Positions 52,031 to 61,883 are shown, numbered from the stretch's first letter. The stretch is DNA of 64,000 nt from JBCAXA01 sp038749025 (GCA_038749025.1 JBCDIL010000016.1:23728-87727), one strand, 5' to 3'. Numbers and translations: made by a program. Notes: generated by a model not told the origin, from the sequence alone.

Positions 52031-54538
52031 ATGCAATCTCGTTCAAGCGACCGGCGGTCACTACGACTGACCGGTGCCCGCACTTTACTCGCCGTTGCCG
52101 CTGTTGGATTTAGCGCTGGCGCCGCCGCTCAGGATGACGACGGATTCTTTCTCGAAGAGATCATCGTAACGGCGACCAAGGTCGAACGTAACGTTCAAGA
52201 TATTCCAGTGGCTGTTAGTGCGTTCAACGGTGCGCTGTTGACGGAGTCCGGTATTCGCGACATACGCGAATTATCTGCGATTGCGCCATCGCTCATCGCC
52301 AACCGCAGCCAAACATCGACCAACGCCAGTTTCTCGATTCGTGGTATCGGTACAAGCTCGCAGAACTTCGGTCTCGAATCGTCAGTCGGTTTGTACATCG
52401 ACGGTGCTTTCCGTTCTCGCCAAAACTCGATCATCAACAACTTGGTCGATATTGAGGCCGTTGAAGTCTTACGCGGTCCGCAAGGTACTCTGTTCGGCAA
52501 GAACACGCCGTCTGGCGCGATCAGCATTCGGACCGTCAAGCCGGACCACGACGCGAATGCGTTCGTAGAGTTGCAAGCAGCCAACTTCGGCTACTACAAC
52601 TTAAGCGGTGCAACGAACATATCGCTGGTGGAAGATGTGCTGGCGGCGCGTATTACGGTGTTCGGCGCGCAGCGCGACGGCTACGTAGATGACGTCGTCT
52701 TTGGTAGTGATGTTGTCAATGACCAGGATCGCTACGGCGGTCGGCTGCAGTTCCTTTACACGCCTAGCGATGAATTGGAAATTCGTGTCATCGCGGACTA
52801 TGCAGAGATCGACGAGATCTGCTGTGCGACGCTGACGCGTGTTAGCAACGTAACAGCGATTGGCGATCCGACTCGGCTCGGTTCGGATGCCGCGTTACTC
52901 GGTGCCGGGTTTACACTCGTTCCGGGCGAGAGTTTCGATGACTACGTTCAGGCGACCAACTTCCTGCCGCGTTCGTCCAACGAAGATGCTGGTCTGTCGG
53001 TTGAGATCAACTACGACTTTGGCGAATCGACGTTCACATCGATCAGCGCGATCCGTGACTTCTCGAGCTTCGATTTTATTGATGCAGACTTTAGCCAAGC
53101 GGCGATCCTGGACGACACCAACGACGCTGAACAGAGTTCTTTCTCGCAAGAATTCCGCCTGTCTCGGCCGATCGGTGAGCGTGGCAACATCGTCGCCGGC
53201 GTTTACTACTTCTCGCAGGATCTCGATAACGTCTCGACGCTGGACCTCGGTTCGTTCTCAAGCCCCTTATTGGAGCTCGATCCAAACATCGCGGGACTGA
53301 TCAACGGTGTAAACGCGGTGTCGGCAGCCACCGGTGGTTTGGTTCCGCTGGCCGGTACACCGTTCCCGGCAACGCAGTTCGCACGGGACGACATGCGCCA
53401 AGACCATGAGAGCTTCGCGATCTTCGCGCAAGCCGACTGGGATTTGTCAGACAGCTGGGTACTGACGACCGGTCTTCGCTACACCGACGAGACAAAAGAC
53501 ATTATCGGGACGTTTAGCAACGATACGATTGGACCGCCGCCGGACCTGGCCGCCGCTGTTGCCGCTCTCGGCGCGGCTGGCGCGGGTCAGCCGTTCGACC
53601 CCGCCGCCTTGATCCCGCTCACCGTCGATGGCTGGGGCCTGTATACCTTGGCGGCACTGTCACCGCGAGCCGATGTCAACGAGACGCTCGAAGACGACCA
53701 GATCACCGGTACCTTGAAGCTAACGTATTTCCCCAGTGATTCGGCGATGGTGTATGCCTCGTACGGCACCGGCTTTAAGTCCGGTGGTACCAACACCGAC
53801 CGTATCGACCCGATCTTCCCTGTAGTATTCGGTGCGGAAACGTCGGAAGCGATAGAGATCGGGACAAAAATCGATTTCGAAGAGCAAAACCTGCGTGTTA
53901 ACTTCGCTGCACACTTGACGACGATCGATGATCTGCAGGCGAACTCGTTCACCGGTGCAGGCTTCAATCTGCAAAACGCGGGTACGGCTGAAACCTATGG
54001 CGCTGAACTCGAACTGTTCTGGAAGCCGACCCAGGCGACCGATATCCAGCTCGCCTTGGTCCATAACATCGCCGACTTCGACGAGTTCATTTTCGGTACT
54101 TGCTGGGTGGCAACCCCGTTCCACTTCAATATTCCGGACCCGGGCCAGAACGACCCGAACTTGCCGGTTTGCGATCGTTCAGGCGACCGTGTTCCGAGTA
54201 ACCCGGAGCAGACGGCGTTCTTGATGGGTCGTCACGAGTGGTCACTCGGCGGCGATACCAGCATGTACGTTCGCGGTGAAATGACGTACCAGTCGGATAC
54301 GATGACAGACGGCAACAACGAGCCGTTGAAACTCCGTCCGTCGTTTACACATTTCAACTTCCGCGTAGGTTGGTTGTTCGATGCGTGGGACGCCGAGCTA
54401 ACGCTGTGGGGTCGGAACATCACCGACGAGCGTTTCTACGAAACGGTCTTCGACGTCCCGGTTCAAGACGGCAAGCTCAATGCTTACCCACACGAACCAC
54501 GCAGCTACGGTTTGATGTTCCGCAAGAACTTCAACTAA
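52031..54538 (+). CDS. TonB-dependent outer-membrane receptor
   Basis: About 835 residues from the ATG at 52031, which has AGGGGG five bases upstream. It has a signal peptide (cleavage near AAA|QDDD), a TonB box EEIIVTATK and a plug with VEVLRGPQGTLFGKNTPSGAISI. A long barrel follows, with the GTGFKSGGTNTDRIDP segment region and a terminal strand ending in Phe before Asn (YGLMFRKNFN). Same broad group as the receptor at 29407 but not a close copy. Ligand unknown. No partner transporter is adjacent. Confidence 0.92.
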   Translation: MQSRSSDRRSLRLTGARTLLAVAAVGFSAGAAAQDDDGFFLEEIIVTATKVERNVQDIPVAVSAFNGALLTESGIRDIRELSAIAPSLIANRSQTSTNASFSIRGIGTSSQNFGLESSVGLYIDGAFRSRQNSIINNLVDIEAVEVLRGPQGTLFGKNTPSGAISIRTVKPDHDANAFVELQAANFGYYNLSGATNISLVEDVLAARITVFGAQRDGYVDDVVFGSDVVNDQDRYGGRLQFLYTPSDELEIRVIADYAEIDEICCATLTRVSNVTAIGDPTRLGSDAALLGAGFTLVPGESFDDYVQATNFLPRSSNEDAGLSVEINYDFGESTFTSISAIRDFSSFDFIDADFSQAAILDDTNDAEQSSFSQEFRLSRPIGERGNIVAGVYYFSQDLDNVSTLDLGSFSSPLLELDPNIAGLINGVNAVSAATGGLVPLAGTPFPATQFARDDMRQDHESFAIFAQADWDLSDSWVLTTGLRYTDETKDIIGTFSNDTIGPPPDLAAAVAALGAAGAGQPFDPAALIPLTVDGWGLYTLAALSPRADVNETLEDDQITGTLKLTYFPSDSAMVYASYGTGFKSGGTNTDRIDPIFPVVFGAETSEAIEIGTKIDFEEQNLRVNFAAHLTTIDDLQANSFTGAGFNLQNAGTAETYGAELELFWKPTQATDIQLALVHNIADFDEFIFGTCWVATPFHFNIPDPGQNDPNLPVCDRSGDRVPSNPEQTAFLMGRHEWSLGGDTSMYVRGEMTYQSDTMTDGNNEPLKLRPSFTHFNFRVGWLFDAWDAELTLWGRNITDERFYETVFDVPVQDGKLNAYPHEPRSYGLMFRKNFN

Positions 54539-54566
54539 CTAGCGTCAGGTCACGCACGACCATCAG

Positions 54567-54593
54567 GCGGCTCCTTCGGGAGCCGCTTTTTTT
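54567..54593 (+). terminator. Rho-independent terminator of the second TonB receptor gene
   Basis: GCGGCTCC and GGAGCCGC form a perfect 8-bp stem with a TTCG tetraloop, followed by seven T. It lies 28 bases after the stop codon. Confidence 0.95.
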
Positions 54594-54614
54594 GTGGTGT
54601 ATGTGCTCGCCGCG

Positions 54615-55340
54615 TCAGGCGCCTTGCCCAGTCCGGTGGGCTTGGACAAGCGCATTTAACGTCGGAAATGTAAGCGCCAGTGTGTACGGCTGATCGGGCG
54701 GTGCCGTCGCGCCGCCTTGTCGACTACCTCGACGGTTTATCCAGCAGTTTGCGAGACCGCGCTGGGTCGCCGGAACATGATCGTGCGTAAGGCTTTGTGC
54801 CACGTGCAGTAGCTCTCCCGGGAGTACCCGAAAGTCTCGGTGAACGGCGGCCAGCAAGTAGTCGAAATTGCGAAGATCCGGCTTGTAGCTCCCAATGTCT
54901 TCCGCCGTGTAGATTGCGTCCCATTCGAAACCCAGCGTAGTGACGGTTCCGGCATAGCTAAGCCGGTCACAATTGGTGAGCGTTACGACGAGAAAGTGTT
55001 GGCGCAAGTATTCAAGTGCGCTACGAGTGTCGCCAAACGCCGGCCAATCCGGAACTGATAGACCGAAACGGCGCTGCCGGACCGTGTTGCAAGGCAGGTT
55101 GAACCGATCGCATAACTCGGCGTAGACAAGCATAAGCACGTCGCGATAGCGTTTGCTCGGATGCCGGCGTTGCACAGCGAGTTCCGTTTCGCCAAACGCC
55201 GCCAGCAACGTCTCGTTGCCGGCGGCATCCGCTAAGTCCGGCGCGGCGGCGAGTATGCCGGCTTCCCAATCGATCAGCGTGCCAAACGTATCGAACGACA
55301 GTAAACGGATACGAGACCAATTGAAGTCGGAATGACTCAC
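54615..55340 (-). CDS. HAD family hydrolase, haloacid dehalogenase-like
   Basis: About 241 residues. Motif I is LLSFDTFGTLIDWE with the nucleophilic Asp, and the position two after it is Phe rather than Asp, as in L-2-haloacid dehalogenases. Motif II is VVTLTNCD, motif III the Lys of GSYKPDLRNFDYLL, and motif IV the VPATQRGLANCWINR region. It would hydrolyse a C–halogen or phosphoester bond; the dehalogenase-like motif I favours the former. GTG at 55340 is chosen; a TTG at 55358 is also in frame. It follows a small secreted-protein gene on the same strand. Confidence 0.83.
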   Translation of the reverse strand: MSHSDFNWSRIRLLSFDTFGTLIDWEAGILAAAPDLADAAGNETLLAAFGETELAVQRRHPSKRYRDVLMLVYAELCDRFNLPCNTVRQRRFGLSVPDWPAFGDTRSALEYLRQHFLVVTLTNCDRLSYAGTVTTLGFEWDAIYTAEDIGSYKPDLRNFDYLLAAVHRDFRVLPGELLHVAQSLTHDHVPATQRGLANCWINRRGSRQGGATAPPDQPYTLALTFPTLNALVQAHRTGQGA

Positions 55341-55406
55341 AGCGCGATGACTTTGCAACGATACGTGTCGCTATCGTCGCGCAGCCATCGCGCCGTTGCC
55401 ACTCTG

Positions 55407-55748
55407 TTAGTCGATATAGACGTAGCGACCGTTTCTCGGGCGGACCCACGCCCTACGATCGGGGCACCACCAGCCGCTACGGATGCCGCGCCCATTGACC
55501 AATCGCCGCGAGTGCCCGTGGCCTGGTACCAAGCGGTAGCCGACCGGTACGAAAACGACGTCGCGTCCGCGACGTGTATTGATAACGGCTCGACGTACGG
55601 GACCGTTATGGCGAACGCCGGGCGCGTAGTAGCTGACGGACGCTCGCTTATGGCCATGCCCGTCGCGTGCAGCGGCTGTGGATGGCAATGCAAACGCAGC
55701 GAGAGCTGCTACGAGAGCAGAGCCGATTGCTAGTTGACGAAGACGCAT
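55407..55748 (-). CDS. Small basic secreted protein, unknown function
   Basis: A 113-residue protein with a clear signal peptide (MRLRQLAIGSALVAALAAF, cleavage near AAA|RDG). The mature part is rich in Arg, His, Gly and Tyr: DGHGHKRASVSYYAPGV, VVFVPVGYRLVPGHGHSRR, SGWWCPDRRAWVRP. No family recognised. A plus-strand frame covers the same region but has no export signal or domain, so the minus-strand frame is preferred. Confidence 0.62.
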   Translation of the reverse strand: MRLRQLAIGSALVAALAAFALPSTAAARDGHGHKRASVSYYAPGVRHNGPVRRAVINTRRGRDVVFVPVGYRLVPGHGHSRRLVNGRGIRSGWWCPDRRAWVRPRNGRYVYID

Positions 55749-55982
55749 AAGTTGGCTCCAAGTTTTCTAACACGGTGCCACTTTAGTCAGTGGCCACTGA
55801 ACGCCGTATGAACGCAAAGCTGCGCCAGTTGTCCCGCGGGTGGACGTACGCTATCGTGATTCGGTGTCGAAGACATTCCTGTGTATCCGTGCAGCGGTTC
55901 ATTACAAACAGCGTTGTCTTGACGTTGGTCGGTTCAGTACGGGGAGTCCAATCACCACAGTTCACAGTCACGGTGTCATTCG

Positions 55983-56879
55983 GTGAGGGTTGTTACGCTG
56001 CTGCCCAGCGCTACCGAGATCGTTGCCGCTCTAGGTGCCGAAGCCGATTTGGTGGGCGTATCGCATTCGTGCGATTACCCAACGACGGTAACCGATTTAC
56101 CAAGCGTGACCTCGACGTCGCTGCCGACTGACGTTGCCAGTACGATCATCGACGCCGCTGTGCGGGCTGAGCTAAATGCCGGCGCATCGTTGTACCAGCT
56201 TGATGTGCCTTTGCTCGCCAGTCTACGTCCGGACGTTATCGTTTCGCAGCGCTTATGCGATGTGTGCGCGGTCGCGACCGGTGACGTCGTCAAAGCACTC
56301 GCTGAATTGCCGACCCAGCCGATGCTTGTCGATCTGTCGCCCATGCGTCTTCAAGATATCTTTACCGACATTCATGCCGTAGGTCGAGCAATCGGCCGCG
56401 AAGAGGAGGCAGCCGCATTGTCTTCGTCAATGGAGCAGCGACTTCTGAGTGTCGCGGTTAGAACTGAGACAGTAGCGGCCAGCATGCGACCGTCGGTCGG
56501 TTTTCTTGAGTGGCTCGATCCGCCGTTCAGTGGCGGTCACTGGAACCCCGAGCTGATCGAGCTGGCAGGCGGTCGCTCGGTTCTGGGGCAAGCGGGTGAA
56601 GCCTCGCGAACGCTAACCTGGGAAGACGTGGCAGCTGCTGACCCACACGTATTGTTTGTTGCGGTGTGTGGCTACGACGAACACCGCGCACAAGCCGACG
56701 TTGATGCGTTGGCAACGACCGAACCGTGGGCGTCATTGCAAGCGGTGCGTGCAGGCCGAGTCTACGTCGCTAACGGCGATGCTTACTTTGCTCGGCCGGG
56801 GCCGCGGGTCATTGATGGACTTGAGTTTTTGGCCCGTACCTTGCATCCGACTGTCCATGCAGACACCGCTTTGGCATAA
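55983..56879 (+). CDS. BtuF-like periplasmic-binding-fold protein without a signal peptide
   Basis: A 298-residue protein of the TroA/BtuF superfamily: RVVTLLPSATEIVAALGAEADLVGVSHSCDYP at the start, LRPDVIVSQRLCDVCAV in the middle, GFLEWLDPPFSGGHWNPELIELAGG, and TLTWEDVAAADPHVLFVAVCG near the end. This is the pattern of cobalamin-binding proteins. It starts directly in the fold, with no signal peptide, so it may stay in the cytoplasm; a GTG start at 55983 is used. No BtuC/D permease or ATPase is adjacent. A B12 link would suit the B12-dependent MetH in this window, but that is inference. Confidence 0.83.
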   Translation: MRVVTLLPSATEIVAALGAEADLVGVSHSCDYPTTVTDLPSVTSTSLPTDVASTIIDAAVRAELNAGASLYQLDVPLLASLRPDVIVSQRLCDVCAVATGDVVKALAELPTQPMLVDLSPMRLQDIFTDIHAVGRAIGREEEAAALSSSMEQRLLSVAVRTETVAASMRPSVGFLEWLDPPFSGGHWNPELIELAGGRSVLGQAGEASRTLTWEDVAAADPHVLFVAVCGYDEHRAQADVDALATTEPWASLQAVRAGRVYVANGDAYFARPGPRVIDGLEFLARTLHPTVHADTALA

Positions 56880-56952
56880 CGTCCGTACATGATCGCTTTT
56901 GCGATCGCAGCAACCTTGCTACGCTGCGAAAAAAGCGATGGGGGTGCGCACT

Positions 56953-58902
56953 ATGCGCGAGCGCTATCCAATAAATCAGTACTTCCAAGAACACGGTATC
57001 GTCGACGCCGCTGAGTATGAGCGGTTGCGCCAAGCTTCTCTGCGCGACAACGAAGCGTACTGGGCAGACCAAGCGCGTCAGCGTGTTACTTGGTCAAAGC
57101 CCTTCACGAAAACGAAAGATGTTTCTTTTGCAAGAGAAGATCTGCACGTTCGTTGGTTTGAGGACGGTGAGTTAAACGTCTGTTACAACTGTGTCGATCG
57201 TCATCTGCAAGAACGTGCTGATCAGTCGGCGATTATCTGGGAAGCCGACGACCCGCAGACCGACCTTTCTATCAGTTATCGCGAGCTGTACGAGCGGGTT
57301 TGCCGAATGGCAAACGTACTTCGTGAGCTTGGTGTAAAAAAAGGCGACCGCGTTACGATTTATCTGCCGATGATTCCGGAAGCTGCGGTTGCAATGCTGG
57401 CTTGCGCCCGAATCGGTGCGGTTCATTCGGTGGTCTTTGGGGGGTTTTCGCCTGACGCACTGGCTGGGCGCATCGCCGACTGCGAGTCAGCTTTCGTCAT
57501 CACCGCCGATGCGGGTGTTCGCGGTGGCAAGTCGATTCCACTGAAGGCGAATGTCGACAAAGCGCTGGCGAACAGTTTGGTTAAAGGTGTCGAAAAGGTG
57601 CTGGTCGTACGTCACACCGCTACCGACATTGATTGGCACGCCGATCGCGATGTTTGGTTGCACGAGGCAGAAGCTAGTGTAGCAGCCGACTGTGAGCCTG
57701 AGACGATGAACGCCGAGGACCCGCTATTCATCCTGTACACGTCAGGCTCTACCGGCAAACCGAAAGGCGTTCTCCACACGACGGGTGGTTATCTCGTTTA
57801 CGCGGCGATGAGCTTTGAGTGGGTCTTTAACTACCAGCCGGGCGATATCTATTGGTGTACCGCCGACGTCGGGTGGGTCACTGGACACAGCTACATTGTC
57901 TACGGTCCTTTAGCGAACGCGGCGACGACGTTGATGTTCGAAGGCGTGCCAAATTACCCCGATGCGAGTCGGTTGTGGCAGGTCTGCGATAAGCACGGCG
58001 TTAACACTTGCTACACGGCACCCACGGCGATACGCGCGTTGATGCGCGAGGGCGACGAGCCTGTTCAGCGAACCGCTCGCAAAGAGCTGCGATTGCTGGG
58101 CTCGGTGGGCGAGCCGATCAACCCAGAGGCCTGGGATTGGTATTACCGCGTTGTTGGCGAAGAGCGTTGCCCGATCGTCGATACGTGGTGGCAGACCGAG
58201 ACCGGTGGCATCTTGATTAGCCCGCTCCCGGGTTGCACGGAGTTAAAGCCAGGCTCCGCAACGCAGCCATTGCCTGGAATCATGCCGGCCATCGTTGACG
58301 CTGACGGTAAGATTCAGCACGGTGCGGCGGCTGGAAACTTGGTCTTGCTCGATAGTTGGCCGGGGCAAATGCGTACGGTCTACGGCGATCATCAGCGATT
58401 TATCGATACGTACTTCTCGACGTTCGAGGGACGTTACTTCACCGGTGACGGGGCACGCCGAGACGAGGACGGGTATTACTGGATTACTGGCCGGGTCGAC
58501 GACGTCCTTAATGTCTCTGGGCACCGTATGGGCACTGCTGAAGTGGAAAGTGCGCTCGTCGCCCATGACGCCGTTGCTGAAGCGGCCGTCGTTGGCTATC
58601 CCCACGAGATCAAGGGGCAGGGAATTTACGTCTACGTCACGTTGATGGAGGGCCAGCAACCGAACGACGAACTCGCGGCCGACTTGCGCCAGTGGGTTCG
58701 TAAACAGATCGGACCGATAGCGACACCGGATCTGATCCAATGGGCGCCGGGGCTACCGAAAACACGGTCCGGCAAGATTATGCGCCGTATCTTGCGCAAA
58801 ATCGCCGAAAACGACTACGGCAGCCTGGGCGATACATCGACGCTGGCCGATCCCAGTGTCGTTGATAGCCTGATCGAAAACCGTATGAACCGGGATAACT
58901 AA
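56953..58902 (+). CDS. acs: Acetyl-coenzyme A synthetase
   Basis: About 649 residues, the normal length, from the ATG at 56953, which has GGGGGTG upstream; two earlier in-frame ATGs exist. It activates acetate through acetyl-AMP to acetyl-CoA. Motifs: YTSGSTGKPKG (P-loop-like), DVGWVTGHSYIVYGPL, the TWWQTETGG adenine site, YFTGDGARRDEDGYYWITGRVDDVLNVSGHR-like hinge, and LPKTRSGKIMRR. Lys608 of the last motif is the regulatory acetylation site. Good match to the AMP-forming Acs family throughout. Confidence 0.96.
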   Translation: MRERYPINQYFQEHGIVDAAEYERLRQASLRDNEAYWADQARQRVTWSKPFTKTKDVSFAREDLHVRWFEDGELNVCYNCVDRHLQERADQSAIIWEADDPQTDLSISYRELYERVCRMANVLRELGVKKGDRVTIYLPMIPEAAVAMLACARIGAVHSVVFGGFSPDALAGRIADCESAFVITADAGVRGGKSIPLKANVDKALANSLVKGVEKVLVVRHTATDIDWHADRDVWLHEAEASVAADCEPETMNAEDPLFILYTSGSTGKPKGVLHTTGGYLVYAAMSFEWVFNYQPGDIYWCTADVGWVTGHSYIVYGPLANAATTLMFEGVPNYPDASRLWQVCDKHGVNTCYTAPTAIRALMREGDEPVQRTARKELRLLGSVGEPINPEAWDWYYRVVGEERCPIVDTWWQTETGGILISPLPGCTELKPGSATQPLPGIMPAIVDADGKIQHGAAAGNLVLLDSWPGQMRTVYGDHQRFIDTYFSTFEGRYFTGDGARRDEDGYYWITGRVDDVLNVSGHRMGTAEVESALVAHDAVAEAAVVGYPHEIKGQGIYVYVTLMEGQQPNDELAADLRQWVRKQIGPIATPDLIQWAPGLPKTRSGKIMRRILRKIAENDYGSLGDTSTLADPSVVDSLIENRMNRDN

Positions 58903-58995
58903 GCGACGTTAAACGCGGGTTAGACAACGCGCGAGCCGAGCCGCATAATCCGCGCACCGAAGGTTGACCCACCCCAGCGATAGCCGTTGCGACGC

Positions 58996-59682
58996 ATGAG
59001 CGAGGCTTACTTTAGTAGCGCAACGATCACGTTCTTGCGTGATCTGGCGCGCAACAACGAGCGTGATTGGTTCGCTGCCAATAAGCCGCGCTACGACCGC
59101 GAAGTCCTTGAGCCCGCGCTGGCATTTATCACGGCTATGCAGGCGCCCTTGGCTGAGTATGCGCCCATGTTTCAAGCGCTGCCGAAGCGGGCTGGTGGGT
59201 CATTGATGCGTGTTTACCGTGACACACGCTTCTCGCGCAACAAGTCGCCGTACAAAACCAACATCGGCATTCAGTTTCGCCACAAAGGCGGTAAGGATGT
59301 GCATGCGCCTGGGTTTTACTTGCACATCGAACCGGATTCGGTGTTCGTAGGCTGTGGCGCGTGGCACCCGGCGGCGCCCATGTTGGCGGCGATTCGAACA
59401 GCGATCGCCGAGCGTACCGACGAATGGCGCTCGATCGTCACGGAGCCTACTTTCGCTGCAACGTTTGAACTCGCTGGGGAAAGTCTGAAGCGGGCGCCGC
59501 GCGGTTTCGATGCTGAACACCCGGCGATTGTCGACCTACGCCGCAAAGACTTCATTGCGGTTGCCGATTTCGCGCCGACCGATGTCATCGGCAGCGATTT
59601 TTTTGACCAAGTCGTCGAGCGCTTTCGCTGCGGCCAGTCTTTCATGCGCTTCTTATGCGAAGCGAACGATTTGCACTACTGA
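58996..59682 (+). CDS. DUF2461 family protein
   Basis: About 228 residues. The family pattern is plain: FLRDLARNNERDWFAANKPRYDREVLEPALAFI, RVYRDTRFSRNKSPYKTNIGIQFRHKGGKDVHAPGFYLHIEPDSVFVGCG-type core, and late DFFDQVVERFRCGQSFMRFLC. No signal peptide. The molecular function of DUF2461 is unknown. It lies 93 bases after acs and just ahead of leucine dehydrogenase; the three may form a transcription unit. Confidence 0.87.
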   Translation: MSEAYFSSATITFLRDLARNNERDWFAANKPRYDREVLEPALAFITAMQAPLAEYAPMFQALPKRAGGSLMRVYRDTRFSRNKSPYKTNIGIQFRHKGGKDVHAPGFYLHIEPDSVFVGCGAWHPAAPMLAAIRTAIAERTDEWRSIVTEPTFAATFELAGESLKRAPRGFDAEHPAIVDLRRKDFIAVADFAPTDVIGSDFFDQVVERFRCGQSFMRFLCEANDLHY

Positions 59683-59715
59683 GCAGCGGTGCCGAAGCCC
59701 GCTAACGAGACCACG

Positions 59716-60759
59716 ATGAGCGTATTTTCTGCCGCAGCCTTCGATCAGCACGAAGGCGTTCATTATTTTCATGACCATCAAACCGGTCTACGCGCCATTG
59801 TCGCTATTCATTCGAGCGCGCGCGGCCCGGCTGCCGGTGGTTGCCGTATTTGGCATTACGCCGATGACGATGCAGCGCTGACGGACGTGCTGAGGTTATC
59901 GCGTGGTATGTCTTACAAGAACGCGATGGCCGACCTCGACCTCGGCGGCGGAAAGGCCGTTGTCCTGCAACCTGCCGACGCCCAAGTCAGTGGCGAGCAA
60001 ATGGTGAAGTTCGGCGAGTTCGTGCAATCGTTGGGAGGCCAGTACATCACCGCTGCCGATGTCGGGATGAGTGATGAGCGTATTGCGCTGGTCGCCAGTG
60101 CGACACAGTACGTTGCGGGCTTACCGCCGAAAGGCGATGCCGCCGGCGGAGACCCGTCACCGAAGACGGCGCTTGGCGTCTTCCACGGTATCGTAGCAGC
60201 CGTCGAAACCCGCTTGTCGCGGACCTCATTACGGGGCTTGCGCGTAGCGGTGCAGGGTGTCGGCAGTGTCGGTATGGCTTTGTGCGACTATCTGGCAGAC
60301 GTCGGTGTCCAGCTTGTTGTGGCCGATATCGCTGAACAGCGAGTGGCCGAGGCGGCGGAGAGATTCGGCGCGCGGGTAGCGTCGCTAGAATCGATCCTCG
60401 AAGAAGATGTTGATGTCATTGCGCCTTGTGCGCTTGGTGGGATATTGAACGAGCAGAGTATCGATCGTCTCAAAGCGACGGTTGTTGCCGGTGCTGCAAA
60501 TAACCAACTTGCCACCGACGCCGATGGGCAGCGTTTGTTCGAACGCGGAATTTTGTATTGCCCCGATTACGTCATCAATGCCGGCGGCATTATCAATGTC
60601 GCCTGCGAGTACTCGGGCACCGGCGATGATGCGACCGTGGACAAGCGCGTTGTCGCGATCGGCGAACGGCTCAAGGAAATCTTTTCCAGTGCCACGAGCG
60701 CGAAGCTACCGACGAACACGGTTGCCGATAACCTAGCGCGCGAGCGAATTGGTCGGTAA
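59716..60759 (+). CDS. Leucine dehydrogenase (Glu/Leu/Phe/Val dehydrogenase family)
   Basis: A 347-residue enzyme that deaminates leucine and other branched-chain amino acids to 2-oxo acids with NAD. The catalytic lysines fall at Lys68 (MSYKNAM) and Lys80 (LGGGKAV), the numbering of Bacillus leucine dehydrogenase. ITAADVGMS and the NAD-binding GVGSVGMALCDYL follow, and ANNQLATDADG is typical. The ATG at 59716 fits the family; an earlier GTG at 59689 is in frame. With isovaleryl-CoA dehydrogenase elsewhere in the window it supports leucine use as a carbon source. Valine or phenylalanine preference cannot be excluded. Confidence 0.9.
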   Translation: MSVFSAAAFDQHEGVHYFHDHQTGLRAIVAIHSSARGPAAGGCRIWHYADDDAALTDVLRLSRGMSYKNAMADLDLGGGKAVVLQPADAQVSGEQMVKFGEFVQSLGGQYITAADVGMSDERIALVASATQYVAGLPPKGDAAGGDPSPKTALGVFHGIVAAVETRLSRTSLRGLRVAVQGVGSVGMALCDYLADVGVQLVVADIAEQRVAEAAERFGARVASLESILEEDVDVIAPCALGGILNEQSIDRLKATVVAGAANNQLATDADGQRLFERGILYCPDYVINAGGIINVACEYSGTGDDATVDKRVVAIGERLKEIFSSATSAKLPTNTVADNLARERIGR

Positions 60760-60848
60760 AAACCTTCAGCACGACGCCTACCCCTTCGGATGTTCGACTG
60801 GATCGATTGACGCAGCGCAGCCGGCGATTCGCGGTTGTTAGTGCAGGG

Positions 60849-61883
60849 CTACCTCGAAGCTCCCAGCGCGGCAGCCAGTAGATCGACGTCGTGGCGATCA
60901 TTGTAAAAATGAAAGGCCACTCTGAGGCGGCCGGCGCGCTCCGCCGTGCTTAGCTTGCCGAGACGGTCATGGTTTGTTGTAGCGGGTAATGGCAGTGACA
61001 CGATGGCCGAGTCGCTGGCGGCAAGACCAAGCTGGCTACGCAGTTCGTTGGCCAGCGCAACGTTGTGCCGATGAATTGTTGCAATGCCGAGGTCACGAAC
61101 AAATCGTAACGCGGCAGCGGTACCTACCCACGCCAGCCAAGCAGGCGATAAATCGAATCGGCGGGCATTGCCGGCCAGTCGAAGTGGCGGCCCGTAGATG
61201 GAATCCCATGGCGATTCGCCGGCGTACCAGCCCGCGTGAACGGGAGCCGGCAAGTCCATTGACGCCTTACGAACCGTCATAAAAGCCGTACCCCGCGGAC
61301 TCGCCAGCCATTTGTAAGCGCCAGTTACCGTGACATCGAAATCACTCGCATCAAACGGCAGCCACCCGGCGGCCTGTGTTGTGTCGACCAAAGTCTTTAC
61401 GCCGAATCGGTCGGCCGCCCGCGCTATACGCTGGCCATCGGTCACCTTGCCATCGGCCGACTGGACCAGGCTGAACGCGACGAGGTCGGTGCTCGGGCCA
61501 ATGCTGTTCTCAAGTTCGTCAAGGGGAACCAGCGTGACATTGAGATCGTCGCGCGCCATGAACGGGAAAATCACCGATGTGAATTCGCCCTCGGGACACA
61601 CCACCGTTGCATTGGACGGCAAGCCAGCGGCGACCATGCCGACCAAGCCTGACACTTGGCTGCCGATAGCGACCGTAGCGGGCGAAACTTTTGCTAGCTC
61701 GGCGAACAGGGTTCGCGCTTCGTCAACGTAGGCGTCATAACCGGGCGCCGTTGCCGAGCCGCGCTGCCAAACATCGATCGCCGCTCGCAATTCGTCGGCT
61801 GCGCCGCGCGGCGGTAAGCCTATCGATGCCGTATTTAAGTAACCACGTGCACCAGGAAATTCAGTTTCGATATGCTCAATCAT
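60849..61883 (-). CDS. Class V aminotransferase-family PLP enzyme
   Basis: A 344-residue fold-type-I enzyme. The PLP lysine is Lys191 in VTGAYKWLASPRGTAF, and VDTTQAAGWLPFD is the strand that contacts the cofactor. Related to the cysteine desulfurase/isopenicillin N epimerase group, but it lacks an active-site Cys loop, so a desulfurase role is unlikely. Substrate unknown. Its start overlaps the end of the DUF418 gene by 8 bases, so the pair is coupled. Confidence 0.85.
   Translation of the reverse strand: MIEHIETEFPGARGYLNTASIGLPPRGAADELRAAIDVWQRGSATAPGYDAYVDEARTLFAELAKVSPATVAIGSQVSGLVGMVAAGLPSNATVVCPEGEFTSVIFPFMARDDLNVTLVPLDELENSIGPSTDLVAFSLVQSADGKVTDGQRIARAADRFGVKTLVDTTQAAGWLPFDASDFDVTVTGAYKWLASPRGTAFMTVRKASMDLPAPVHAGWYAGESPWDSIYGPPLRLAGNARRFDLSPAWLAWVGTAAALRFVRDLGIATIHRHNVALANELRSQLGLAASDSAIVSLPLPATTNHDRLGKLSTAERAGRLRVAFHFYNDRHDVDLLAAALGASR

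Noticed and set aside
55332..55733. 133-codon plus-strand frame opposite the small secreted protein
   Set aside because: No domain or export signal; the minus-strand frame in the same place has a proper signal peptide.
55749..55982. Possible cobalamin riboswitch upstream of the BtuF-like gene
   Set aside because: The interval shows no B12-box-like conserved segment and is too short for a typical element.
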